DNA from: an uncultured Pelagibacteraceae bacterium
GTDB taxonomy: Bacteria > Pseudomonadota > Alphaproteobacteria > Pelagibacterales > Pelagibacteraceae
Direction of reading: 5' to 3'
Assembly (NCBI GenBank): GCA_902543485.1
Contig: CACBYP010000001.1
Coordinates: 62,001-126,000 of the forward strand
Length of the DNA stretch: 64,000 bases
This document shows, piece after piece, positions 15,585 to 24,037 of the stretch. How positions within the stretch are numbered: position 1 is the first letter of the stretch; each line of letters starts with the position of its first letter. Below the pieces are notes generated by a model that saw only the letters and a list, made by a program, of their open reading frames with translations, did not search any database and was not told the origin of the DNA. Made by a program: the position numbers and the translations under genes.

Positions 15585-16910
15585 TTAACAGTCTAGAGTA
15601 TTCTGTCTTTCCCATTTTGTAATTGGTTTGGACTTATCAAATTTTTCGTTATCATTAAAATCATTTAATTCCGAAGTCCTTAACTTGACGTAACTTTTAA
15701 TTACTTCTTTTCCAAATGCTTTATTCATTTCTTTATTATTTTCAATTTTATCAAGAGAATCTTTTAGTTCATTTGGTAATTTAGAAAGGTTTGGATATTT
15801 TTTATAATCCTCATACATATTACAAAAAAGAGGTTTGCCAGGATTAATTCTTTTACTTAATCCCTCCATTCCTGCGGCTAATACACTAGCTTGAAGTAAA
15901 TAAGGATTTGCGGATCCATCCATAAGTCTTAATTCAAATCTTCCTGGATCAGGGACCCTTATCATATGTGTACGGTTATTTCCTGTATATGATATACTGC
16001 TTGGAGACCATGTGGCCCCAGATTTTGTTGGTGCAGCATTTATTCGTCTGTAACTATTTATTGTTGGATTAAAAAAAGTAGATAAGGATGAAGCATGCCT
16101 CATTATGCCTCCTAAAAAATTATAAGCGATCTTGCTTAGCCCAAGTTTATCATGTTGATCAAGAAAGATATTTTTCTTTCCTTTCCATAAAGAAATATGT
16201 GCATGACATCCGTTACCAGTCAAATTTTCAAAAGGTTTTGGCATAAATGTTGCTCTTAAATCATGCTTTTCTGAAATAGTTTTAACCATAAATTTAAAAA
16301 AAGTGTGTCTGTCAGCAGTTTTTAGACAATCTGAATAATCCCAATTCATTTCAAATTGCCCATTAGCATCTTCATGATCATTTTGATAAGGACCCCATCC
16401 CATTTCAATCATACAATCACATATTTCTTTTATAAGCTCATATCTTCTCATTAATGAAGATTGGTCATAACAAGGTTTAGATTGAGTATCTTTATTATCT
16501 GCAATTGTGTTCCCATCAGGAGAAATCAAAAAATACTCACACTCCACACCTGACTTCATGCTGTATCCCAATTCAGATAATTTTTTTATTTGTTTTTTTA
16601 ACATCACTCTTGGTGAAGCATCGACTGGTTTACCATTCATCCATAAATCTGAAGCCAACCAACCAACTTCTTTATTCCATGGTAGTTGAATTAAACTGTC
16701 AGGATCAGGTATTGCAAACATATCAGAGTCAGCTGGCGTCATATCCAGCCAAGCTGCAAATCCAGCAAACCCAGCACCATTTACTTGCATATCTTTTATT
16801 GCATGAGCAGGAACTAATTTTGATCTTAAGACACCAAATAAATCTACAAAACTTATCAAAAAATATTTAATTTTTTTTTGTTTTGAAATTTTAAATAAAT
16901 TTTTTGCCAT
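15585..16910 (-). CDS. gmaS: gamma-glutamylmethylamide synthetase
   Basis: A 441-residue glutamine synthetase-fold ligase. The N-terminal segment ISFVDLFGVLRSKLVPAHAI, GAGFAGFAAWLDMTPA, GWGPYQNDHEDANGQFEMNW and GNGCHAHISLW match GMAS, which joins methylamine to glutamate with ATP, more closely than true glutamine synthetase. NDHEDANGQ and the late RFELRLMDGSANPYL carry the metal and glutamate site. It follows a small membrane ORF and precedes the DpaL-like gene. The product would be the substrate of the MgsABC genes 2.4 kb away. GMAS and type III glutamine synthetase are close relatives, so the substrate call is family-based. Confidence 0.82.
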   Translation of the reverse strand: MAKNLFKISKQKKIKYFLISFVDLFGVLRSKLVPAHAIKDMQVNGAGFAGFAAWLDMTPADSDMFAIPDPDSLIQLPWNKEVGWLASDLWMNGKPVDASPRVMLKKQIKKLSELGYSMKSGVECEYFLISPDGNTIADNKDTQSKPCYDQSSLMRRYELIKEICDCMIEMGWGPYQNDHEDANGQFEMNWDYSDCLKTADRHTFFKFMVKTISEKHDLRATFMPKPFENLTGNGCHAHISLWKGKKNIFLDQHDKLGLSKIAYNFLGGIMRHASSLSTFFNPTINSYRRINAAPTKSGATWSPSSISYTGNNRTHMIRVPDPGRFELRLMDGSANPYLLQASVLAAGMEGLSKRINPGKPLFCNMYEDYKKYPNLSKLPNELKDSLDKIENNKEMNKAFGKEVIKSYVKLRTSELNDFNDNEKFDKSKPITKWERQNTLDC

Positions 16911-16927
16911 CTAATAACGTAACACAA

Positions 16928-17092
16928 TTATTTAAAAAATGATAAAAAGAAATCTTTGTAATAAATTAAATTTACACCAATAATAATTAATATTGCTATA
17001 ATTACTCCATACTTTGCTTTTGGCCATGCAAGACGTGCCATTTTGCTTGGAGTTTTATTTTCATTTTGATTATTTTCTTCAGAATTTTGCAT
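16928..17092 (-). CDS. 54-aa single-span membrane protein
   Basis: A short ORF with a polar Asn/Glu-rich N-terminus (MQNSEENNQNENKTPSK), a WPKAKYG turn and one membrane span (VIIAILIIIGVNLIYY). It lies between the ammonium-transporter unit and gmaS, with 17 bases to the gmaS ATG. Its own ATG follows the uridine tract of the upstream terminator by one base, so it is reached either by read-through or by a new transcript starting at the hairpin. No family is recognised. A similar small membrane ORF of 73 residues sits just upstream. Confidence 0.5.
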   Translation of the reverse strand: MQNSEENNQNENKTPSKMARLAWPKAKYGVIIAILIIIGVNLIYYKDFFLSFFK

Positions 17093-17128
17093 CAAAAAAA
17101 GAGGGCACAGTATTTCATGCGCCCTCTT
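17093..17128 (-). terminator. rho-independent terminator of the amt unit
   Basis: On the minus strand, AAGAGGGC (17128-17121) pairs with GCCCTCTT (17106-17099), an 8-bp GC-rich stem with a 14-base loop, and is followed by a run of seven T. It lies 8 bases downstream of the 73-aa ORF. The next gene's ATG (17092-17090) begins one base after the T tract. Confidence 0.85.
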
Positions 17129-17135
17129 AAAAGTT

Positions 17136-17357
17136 TTAACCGTCTGTTATATTGCTTTTCCAGTCGTTAGCACTTGGTTTTTTTCTGACAATTGCATTCA
17201 TCTTACCATCTTCTTGTTTAGATGAAATAATATGCCAGCCAACCCAAATAAGAATTGCTATTATAACTAGCACTCCTTCCGAACCAACACCTGGATAGAC
17301 AGATCCTTGTACCTCAGAGGCACTTAAATGATCTATCCAATTCGATACTGTTGCCAT
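17136..17357 (-). CDS. 73-aa membrane protein downstream of amt
   Basis: A 73-residue protein with one membrane span at about residues 28-45 (GVLVIIAILIWVGWHII) flanked by a Gly/Ser-rich N-terminal stretch and a basic C-terminus (KMNAIVRKKPSANDWK). A strong AGGAGG ribosome site precedes the ATG. It lies 13 bases after amt and just before the terminator, so it is co-transcribed only with the transporter. An accessory role for the Amt channel is a reasonable guess from position alone; I know no family for it. Confidence 0.72.
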   Translation of the reverse strand: MATVSNWIDHLSASEVQGSVYPGVGSEGVLVIIAILIWVGWHIISSKQEDGKMNAIVRKKPSANDWKSNITDG

Positions 17358-17370
17358 TTACATACCTCCT

Positions 17371-18771
17371 TTATCTACTGGCCGAGACTACAGCTTTTTC
17401 GTCTTCTTTAGCCTCTTCCATAATTGTATAGTCAAGTCCTGCAAGCTCTACTTCTCTTGGTATTCTTAATTTACCCATTCCGTGAAGAACTTTTGCAATT
17501 ATATATCCAGGAAGCATACCTAGTACAAAAAACATTATTATTGCACCGATAAACATTCCAAGAGGATTAATTGCTGCATAATTAGTTCCATCCCACATAG
17601 CTCCAACACTGTATCCAGATGAAGGATAACCATTTAAAACGAAACCACATATCACAAGACCAACAAATCCAGCATAACCATGAACAGCTACTGCTCCAAC
17701 TGCATCGTCGATTTTATATTTTTTCTCGACCCAGTAATGCATTTTGTAAGCTATAACTACTCCGATCATACCGATTATCATTGATTGTATTGGATGATAT
17801 AAATCATTACCTGCAGATGCACATATTATTCCCGCAAGTCCTGATGAATAAGTCCAGAAAGGATCTCCCTTCGAGACTACATACCCTGCTAACAACCCTC
17901 CAGATAACGACATTAAAAAGTTCATCGTTATTCCACTAAGTGTGGTGGGAGTTAGGTAGATGTTCGTTGCAGTAAAGAAAGTTACACCTTCCATACCATA
18001 TTCAGGTCCAAGATCATAAATCGGAACATTACATGCTGCGTAAAAGCCCCAAAAACCTGTATAGATTAAGAATAATCCAACAGTCACTAACCAAGGATTT
18101 CTTGGTCCAATGTTTCTCGGTTCTCCGCTAGATGAAAATTTTCCAATTCTTGGTCCTAAAACAATTAGAACACCTAAGGCAAAACCTCCAGCAATTGCAT
18201 GAATTACTCCGGAAGCATAAGCATCGTGATATCCTAATATTTTTAACATCCATCCATCAAAATGCCATCCCCATGAAGCATCTATTGTCCAGAAAACAGA
18301 TCCAATTGCAATTGCAAGTATTCCAAATGCAAAAGTAGTTATCCTTTCAATAACCGCTCCAGATACAATTGAAGCTGCAGTCCATGAAAATAATAAAAAG
18401 GCTGCCCAGAAGACACCCATTATATGATCATTAAGATTTACTGCCATCAATGCATTTGTAGGGTTAGCAAGATCATTTCCACCAAATCCACCTCCAAGAA
18501 CTAGACCGGTACTTTCGGTCATAATCGAAGGAGCTAATCCGGGTCCTGTTGGAAATGCCCAGTATATCCACCAACCAAAGAAAAACCATGTGACTGTTAC
18601 CAGTGGTATCAGCATTGTATTTTTCATAAGAGTATGTTGGTGATGTTTGTAACGAGATGCCCCAACTTCATACATACAGAAACCCACGTGGATCAAAAAC
18701 ATAAGAACCACAGTTACCCAATAGTAAAATTCTGTAAATAATGTTGTGAGAGCACCTAATTGATCAGTCAT
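17371..18771 (-). CDS. amt: ammonium/methylammonium transporter (Amt family)
   Basis: A 466-residue inner-membrane protein with the eleven-span Amt pattern. Twin pore histidines appear in ASGVIHAIAGG and AVAVHGYAGFVG. The N-terminus GFCMYEVGASRYKHH and the FFGWWIYW segment are normal for the family. Amt channels take up ammonium and, with lower affinity, methylammonium. Its place between mgsABC and gmaS makes methylammonium an attractive substrate, although this is inference. A well-formed promoter (18800-18828) and a GGAGAGAG ribosome site precede it, and a terminator follows the next ORF, so it is its own transcription unit. Confidence 0.93.
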   Translation of the reverse strand: MTDQLGALTTLFTEFYYWVTVVLMFLIHVGFCMYEVGASRYKHHQHTLMKNTMLIPLVTVTWFFFGWWIYWAFPTGPGLAPSIMTESTGLVLGGGFGGNDLANPTNALMAVNLNDHIMGVFWAAFLLFSWTAASIVSGAVIERITTFAFGILAIAIGSVFWTIDASWGWHFDGWMLKILGYHDAYASGVIHAIAGGFALGVLIVLGPRIGKFSSSGEPRNIGPRNPWLVTVGLFLIYTGFWGFYAACNVPIYDLGPEYGMEGVTFFTATNIYLTPTTLSGITMNFLMSLSGGLLAGYVVSKGDPFWTYSSGLAGIICASAGNDLYHPIQSMIIGMIGVVIAYKMHYWVEKKYKIDDAVGAVAVHGYAGFVGLVICGFVLNGYPSSGYSVGAMWDGTNYAAINPLGMFIGAIIMFFVLGMLPGYIIAKVLHGMGKLRIPREVELAGLDYTIMEEAKEDEKAVVSASR

Positions 18772-18799
18772 ATTTCTCTCTCCTATTAATAGTTAATGG

Positions 18800-18828
18800 A
18801 TTCTATGAAATTTTTTTTATGCTGACAA
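18800..18828 (-). promoter_or_regulatory. sigma-70 promoter of amt
   Basis: Minus-strand TTGTCA (18828-18823) and TAGAAT (18805-18800), each matching five of six consensus bases, are 17 bases apart. The start would be near 18793, leaving about 22 untranslated bases with a purine-rich ribosome site. It places amt and the 73-aa gene under their own control, apart from the mgs genes upstream. Confidence 0.55.
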
Positions 18829-18888
18829 TTTTATTTTATTTATAAAAAGTAGAAGTTAATAATTATTTTATCAACTTGAAATTGAAAA

Positions 18889-19299
18889 TTAGAATTTTAA
18901 ATATGCTTTTTTAAGGTCAACCAGAGGATGATTCGGGGACATTTGAAATTTTACCAATAATTCTCTAGCAATCATATCTCTATCCTGCTGATTATTAGGT
19001 AATTTTATTTTACTTGGTATCGTTACCCAACCATTAGCATTTCTATCAAAAACAGCGGGTCTATTTTCTTCATAACCCATATGAACATCTTCTAACCAAT
19101 TAAGATCATCCCAACCCATAGCTTCTATATATTTTTTTAAAAATGGAGTTAGTCGACTATAGTCAGGCAAAAGATTAACGTCATATCGGTAGCCAATTGT
19201 TTGGCCAATCATTTTTTCTCTTGCGGTTTCTTTTTTCTTTCCTAATTGACCTTTGATCTCTTTTGATTTGACTTTTTTCTTACCTTTTTTCTTTGGCAT
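18889..19299 (-). CDS. unknown protein in the mgs operon
   Basis: A 136-residue soluble protein with a lysine-rich N-terminal tail of about 30 residues (MPKKKGKKKVKSKEIKG), then a compact region with TIGYRYDVNLLPDYSR, WDDLNWLEDVHMGYEENRPAVFDRNANGW and a C-terminal helix. The basic tail could bind RNA, DNA or an acidic partner. It begins 8 bases after mgsC and is the last gene before the amt promoter, so it is part of the N-methylglutamate synthase transcript. I recognise no family and assign no function. Confidence 0.75.
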   Translation of the reverse strand: MPKKKGKKKVKSKEIKGQLGKKKETAREKMIGQTIGYRYDVNLLPDYSRLTPFLKKYIEAMGWDDLNWLEDVHMGYEENRPAVFDRNANGWVTIPSKIKLPNNQQDRDMIARELLVKFQMSPNHPLVDLKKAYLKF

Positions 19300-19307
19300 A
19301 TTTGCTA

Positions 19308-20699
19308 TTAGATTTTATGGAAATCTTTAACTCCTACTGTATGATTTGTTCCTGCAAGAGGTACTTTAGCTAAAGCAGAAGCCTCCATTGTTAATGCAGC
19401 CATATCCTCTGGTTCTAGCGAGTGAATATTTGTTTTTCCACATGCTCTAGCCAACAATTGAGCCTCCAATGTCATCGCATGCAAATAATTATAAACTCTT
19501 AATGCTGCGTCATCAGGATTTAATCTTTTTCTTAATTTAGGATCTTGAGTAGCAACTCCTACCGGACATCTACCCGTGTGACAGTGATAGCAATGACCTG
19601 CGGGAACACCCATTTCTTTTTCAAAGTTAGATTCTGGTATTTCTTTATTGCAATTTAAAGCCACCATAGCACCTGTTCCGATTGCAATTGCGTCTGCACC
19701 AAGTGCTAAAGCTTTAGCCATATCTGCTCCATCTCTAACACCACCTGCATAAATTAAAGTTACTTTTCCAGTTTTACCTACATCATCCAAAGCTCTTCTC
19801 GCTTCTCTAATTCCAGCAATTCCTGGGATACCTGTGTTTGCAGCTGCAATGTGTGGTCCAGCACCTGTTGAACCTTCCATTCCATCAAGATAAATTGAAT
19901 CTGGATCACATTTTGCTGCCATCCTTACATCATCATACACTTTAGCAGCTCCAAGTTTTAATTGAATTGGCACTTTGTTTTTTGTTAATTCTCTAAGCTC
20001 TTGAACTTTTAAAGCTAAATCATCTGGACCCAGCCAATCAGGATGTCTTGCTGGAGATCTTTGATCAATACCTGCAGGTAGCGATCTCATTTCTGCAACT
20101 TGGTCAGTAACTTTCTGACCCATCAAATGACCACCCATTCCAACTTTTTGTCCTTGTCCAATAAATACCTCAATTCCATCAGCTAGTTGTGCATGGTGTG
20201 GATTAAAACCGTATCTTGATTGTATGCACTGATAAAACCATTTTTCTGAATATCTTCTCTCATCTGGTATCATACCACCTTCACCAGAACATGTTGCACT
20301 ACCAGCCATTGTAGCACCTCTAGCTAATGCAGTTTTTGCTTCATAAGATAAAGCTCCAAAACTCATTCCTGTAATATAAACTGGAATATCAAGCTCAATT
20401 GGATTTTCACATCTTGGACCAATAATAGTTTTGGTCTCACATTTTTCTCTGTAACCTTCAATAACAAATCTTGTTAATGTACCTGGCAAGAAAACTAGAT
20501 CATCAAAAGTAGGTATCTTTTTCATCAAAGCCATTCCTCTCATTCTGTATCTTCCTAATTCCGCTTTGATATGAATGTCGTCCATAACTTCTGGAGTAAA
20601 AATAGCGTTGTGTCCTAATAAACTTTTATTTCTTGAAGCTATTCCATTACCATTAGAATGTCCGTTTGACTTTCCATTACCATTCTTTTTCTTTGCCAT
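19308..20699 (-). CDS. mgsC: N-methylglutamate synthase, FMN/Fe-S subunit
   Basis: A 463-residue homologue of the central FMN-binding barrel of glutamate synthase. Visible parts are PVYITGMSFGALSYEAKTAL, the FMN-site segment LIYAGGVRDGADMAKALALGADA and the iron-sulfur cysteines in GHCYHCHTGRCPVGVATQ. In the N-methylglutamate pathway this subunit (also called GlxD) joins the amide or methylamine group to 2-oxoglutarate. A short Gly/Asn-rich N-terminal tail is present. The three subunits are separate genes in the order mgsA-mgsB-mgsC, abutting each other. A role as an alternative glutamate synthase is not excluded. Confidence 0.85.
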   Translation of the reverse strand: MAKKKNGNGKSNGHSNGNGIASRNKSLLGHNAIFTPEVMDDIHIKAELGRYRMRGMALMKKIPTFDDLVFLPGTLTRFVIEGYREKCETKTIIGPRCENPIELDIPVYITGMSFGALSYEAKTALARGATMAGSATCSGEGGMIPDERRYSEKWFYQCIQSRYGFNPHHAQLADGIEVFIGQGQKVGMGGHLMGQKVTDQVAEMRSLPAGIDQRSPARHPDWLGPDDLALKVQELRELTKNKVPIQLKLGAAKVYDDVRMAAKCDPDSIYLDGMEGSTGAGPHIAAANTGIPGIAGIREARRALDDVGKTGKVTLIYAGGVRDGADMAKALALGADAIAIGTGAMVALNCNKEIPESNFEKEMGVPAGHCYHCHTGRCPVGVATQDPKLRKRLNPDDAALRVYNYLHAMTLEAQLLARACGKTNIHSLEPEDMAALTMEASALAKVPLAGTNHTVGVKDFHKI

Positions 20700-21554
20700 T
20701 TAAATTGCTCCTTTTTTTTCTGTAGGTTCAAGAGCATCGTAATTCCAAAGTTTTTTTCCTGCTACAACTTTGGTCATCTTAGAAACATCGAAGTTTTCTC
20801 CGATCTCCGCAACCTTTAATTTTCTTTTTAACCAATCTTGATCTGAATCAGTTAATTCAGCTTCGACAGCATCACTACCAAATGATCCAATTTTTCCACC
20901 TACAAAAATTGTCCCATCATACATAGAATCTCCTAAATTTATTCCAACATCTCCAAGAATAATAATTCGCCCTCTTTGCATCATAAAACCTGTAAAAGCG
21001 CCAGCATCTCCGCCAATAATTATTGTTCCACCTTTTTGATCAATTCCTGTTCTGGCACCTACGCTTCCTTTGCATATCAGATCTCCACCTCTAATTGCCG
21101 CACCAAAACATGAACCTGCATTCTTTTCAATTACTACTTTTCCTGCCATCATATTTTCTGCACATGACCATCCCACTCTTCCATTAATTCTAACAATTGG
21201 ACCATCCATTGATCCACATCCAAAGTATCCTAAGCTACCTTCAAATATTAAATTTAATTTATTGAGGATTCCAACTCCCAAACTATGTTTCCCTTGAGGG
21301 TTTTTTATTACAATGGTTCCATATCCATCTTTCATTAATTCATCAATTTTTTTATTTGCTTCACGACAATCCATGTTCTTAACGTCAATTTCAGTTCTTT
21401 TGTTAAAATCTACATCATATGTCCCAAAGTAATAAAAATTCTCAGCCTCATCTGGATTAAAAAATTTTTGTTGTGTTTTTCCAGTTAAGACTTCTGTATG
21501 AAGTCCCATTGATTGAGCTTTACTTTTTTTTTCTGATGTTTTTAAATTTGCCAT
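20700..21554 (-). CDS. mgsB: N-methylglutamate synthase, GXGXG-domain subunit
   Basis: A 284-residue beta-helix protein of the GXGXG type found at the C-terminus of large glutamate synthase subunits. Repeating glycine motifs are seen, such as GRVGWSCAENMMAGKVVIEKNAG, GDLICKGSVGARTG, GGTIIIGGDAGAFTG and GRIIILGDVG (each a blade of the helix). It is a structural subunit of MgsABC (GlxC in rhizobia). Its start overlaps the mgsA stop by 13 bases and its stop abuts the mgsC start, so the three are translated together. Confidence 0.85.
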   Translation of the reverse strand: MANLKTSEKKSKAQSMGLHTEVLTGKTQQKFFNPDEAENFYYFGTYDVDFNKRTEIDVKNMDCREANKKIDELMKDGYGTIVIKNPQGKHSLGVGILNKLNLIFEGSLGYFGCGSMDGPIVRINGRVGWSCAENMMAGKVVIEKNAGSCFGAAIRGGDLICKGSVGARTGIDQKGGTIIIGGDAGAFTGFMMQRGRIIILGDVGINLGDSMYDGTIFVGGKIGSFGSDAVEAELTDSDQDWLKRKLKVAEIGENFDVSKMTKVVAGKKLWNYDALEPTEKKGAI

Positions 21555-22483
21555 ACTTTAACTTCTCCATCAAAAGGATCATAAGTTTCGATTTCTTGTG
21601 GTAATATTGATCTTATTGCAATTTCCTCTGAACCCATTGCAACTAAATCATCTGACTCATACAACACTAGTGGTTTTGCAGCCATTGTATCTTTCGCCAT
21701 TCCTAAGCTATCTTTTGTAGCAACAAAATAAGTAAATACCCCATCTAAACCGACGAGAGACTCTTTCATTCCCTCTTCTAATGTAGCTCCATTTCTCATT
21801 TTTTCTGCAAGATATACAGCGATTAATTCCGAGTCACATTCTGACATAAATCTCATGCCCTTGTTTTCCAATACTCTTCTATTATTCCAATAGTTTGTTA
21901 ATTGTCCATTATGAACGACTGAAACATCGCTAAAAGGATAACCCCAAAATGGGTGAGCAGATTTAATATCCACTCCTGACTCTGTTGCCATTCTAGCATG
22001 ACCAATTGCATGTGTACCGACAACTTTATCTAAATTATATCTGTTACAAACTACTTCAGCATTTCCTAAATCTTTAATTACTTCTAGAGATTTTCCCATA
22101 GATAATATTTCTACACCTTCAACACTTTCTATTTTTTGAGAAAATTCCATTAAATCTTTGTCATACTGAATTTCATATCGCAAGGAATAAGGAAGAATTC
22201 TATCCTCTTTTATCACCTTAGCGCCTAGCTCAGAAAGATAAGAGTCAACAATCTTTTTTCTCTCATCATAAACTGATACATCTTCTTTTACTGAAGAGCT
22301 TCCCTCTGCAACATTTTCACCAACCTTAAATCGCATGATGAAATTTTCTCCATCAGTTTTTCCATACAAAGCATATCCAGTTGAGTCCTCACCTCTATGC
22401 TTTAATGCTTGAAGCATTCCTTGGAGTTCAAAACCAACATTTGATGTATTTCCTCTATGAATTAATCCTGCTATTCCGCACAT
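21542..22483 (-). CDS. mgsA: N-methylglutamate synthase, class II amidotransferase subunit
   Basis: A 313-residue class II glutamine amidotransferase (Ntn hydrolase). The nucleophile is Cys2 after Met removal (MCGIAGLIHRG), followed by LKHRGEDSTGYALY, GHARMATESG, the oxyanion segment HNGQLTNYWN and CDSELIAVYLAE. It frees ammonia or methylamine from the amide substrate; in the methylamine pathway gamma-glutamylmethylamide is used (GlxB in rhizobia). It comes 17 bases after the glutamine synthetase-like gene and overlaps mgsB. Confidence 0.85.
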   Translation of the reverse strand: MCGIAGLIHRGNTSNVGFELQGMLQALKHRGEDSTGYALYGKTDGENFIMRFKVGENVAEGSSSVKEDVSVYDERKKIVDSYLSELGAKVIKEDRILPYSLRYEIQYDKDLMEFSQKIESVEGVEILSMGKSLEVIKDLGNAEVVCNRYNLDKVVGTHAIGHARMATESGVDIKSAHPFWGYPFSDVSVVHNGQLTNYWNNRRVLENKGMRFMSECDSELIAVYLAEKMRNGATLEEGMKESLVGLDGVFTYFVATKDSLGMAKDTMAAKPLVLYESDDLVAMGSEEIAIRSILPQEIETYDPFDGEVKVWQI

Positions 22484-22500
22484 ATAATTTCCTTATTAAA

Positions 22501-23970
22501 TTATGGTAAACAATCCAGATAAGTATCAAGATCCCATTGTGTTGTTGCACCTAAGAATTTTTCCCACTCATCTCGTTTGTACCAATTAAATACTTTATAC
22601 ATTTCATCTGGCATTGATGATTTTATAACTTCATCCTCCGCCAATCTATCTAAAGCCTCACCTAAACTTAGTGGAAGTTTTTTAACATCTTTACCAGCTT
22701 TTTGAGCTTCATATATATTTCTAGACTCTGGTTTAGCTGGTTTCATTTTTTTAGATATTCCCTCATCACAAGCTTTAAGTAATGCTGCACCTAATAAATA
22801 TGGATTATGCATAGAGTCAACTGATCTGTACTCAAATCTACCTGGAGCAGATACTCTTAGACCACAAGTTCTATTTTGATAACCCCAGTCAGCATATACT
22901 GGTGCCCAAAAACCTTGATCCCATAATCTTCTATATGAGTTCACTGTCGAAGAACCAATTGCTGTTAAAGCTGGCAAGTGTTTCATTATCCCTGCGATTG
23001 ATTGTAATCCAATTTTTCCAGGTAACTGCATATCTTTAGTATCAGGCATGAAAGTATTTGTTCCGCCTGATACATAACTAAACACTTCTTCTACACCAGG
23101 AAGTTTTTTGTTACCCAATTTGTTCACAGATACTTTTCCACCTTTCCACAAAGACATGTTGGTGTGACATCCACTTGCTGAAACTCCCATAAATGGTTTT
23201 GTCATAAAGCAAGCTATAAGATTATGTTCTCTTGCTACCTGAGCACAAATTTGTCGATAGGTAGATAATCTGTCTGCGTTTCTTAAAACATTATCAAATG
23301 TCCAGTTAAGTTCTAATTGGCCAGGTGCATCTTCATGGTCACCTTGGATCATATCAAGACCCATGGCTTTTGCGTATTCAATAACTTTCATAAAGACTGG
23401 TCTTAAAGATTCAAATTGGTCTATATGATAACAGAATGGTTTTGAGAATCCTTGTCCAGTTGGCGTTCCGTCAGGATTTTTTGTTAACCACATCATTTCA
23501 GGCTCTGTTCCAACTCTTAACTCTAATCCGTGTTTCTTTTTGAATTCATTCATGAAAATTCTAAGGTTACCTCTGCAGTCACTTGTTAAATGACCACCTG
23601 GATTTTTTCTTTCTTCTCTGTTTCTAAAACACGTAACAAAAACTCTTCCAACTCTTTTATCCCAAGGTAATTGAACAAAAGTTTCTGGATCAGGTATTCC
23701 CACCAATTCCATTGCTTCTGGACCGTAACCAATATAATTATTATGACGATCTAAAAATAAGTTTGCAGTTGCTCCATAAACTAATTGAAAACCTTTTTCT
23801 GCAGTTCTTTCCCAGTGGTCTGCTGGTATTCCTTTTCCAACAACTCTCCCAGTTACTGAAATAAATTGATAATAGATATAAGTAATTCCTAATTCGTTTA
23901 TTTTTTCTCTAACTTTTTTGACGAGTTTAGCTCTACCTGGTTGGTTTACGTGTTTTTCAAGATCCGTCAT
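22501..23970 (-). CDS. glnT: type III-like glutamine synthetase family ligase
   Basis: A 489-residue glutamine synthetase-fold protein, about 50 residues longer than the GmaS at 15585. It keeps GTEPEMMWL, GDHEDAPGQLELNW, SGCHTNMSLWKGG and a C-terminal RFEYRSVDSMHNPYL. The N-terminus lacks the VDLFG segment of GmaS and has ISVTGRVVGKGIPADHWE instead. It is the first gene before mgsABC, with a strong AAAGGGGG ribosome site. It may make glutamine or another gamma-glutamylamide for MgsA; the true amine is unknown. Two such ligases in one cluster suggest different amine substrates. Confidence 0.78.
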   Translation of the reverse strand: MTDLEKHVNQPGRAKLVKKVREKINELGITYIYYQFISVTGRVVGKGIPADHWERTAEKGFQLVYGATANLFLDRHNNYIGYGPEAMELVGIPDPETFVQLPWDKRVGRVFVTCFRNREERKNPGGHLTSDCRGNLRIFMNEFKKKHGLELRVGTEPEMMWLTKNPDGTPTGQGFSKPFCYHIDQFESLRPVFMKVIEYAKAMGLDMIQGDHEDAPGQLELNWTFDNVLRNADRLSTYRQICAQVAREHNLIACFMTKPFMGVSASGCHTNMSLWKGGKVSVNKLGNKKLPGVEEVFSYVSGGTNTFMPDTKDMQLPGKIGLQSIAGIMKHLPALTAIGSSTVNSYRRLWDQGFWAPVYADWGYQNRTCGLRVSAPGRFEYRSVDSMHNPYLLGAALLKACDEGISKKMKPAKPESRNIYEAQKAGKDVKKLPLSLGEALDRLAEDEVIKSSMPDEMYKVFNWYKRDEWEKFLGATTQWDLDTYLDCLP

Positions 23971-24037
23971 TCTTCCCCCTTTGAATTTTCAGATCAAAAA
24001 GGTAACTGAAAAAAAAACGTTTGTCTACTTAGATAAA

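Noticed and set aside
21070-21297. Plus-strand 75-aa ORF over mgsB
   Set aside because: It is an antisense reading of the Gly-rich mgsB repeats with a Pro/Ile-rich unnatural composition, as are the other plus-strand ORFs over the 13-28 kb genes.
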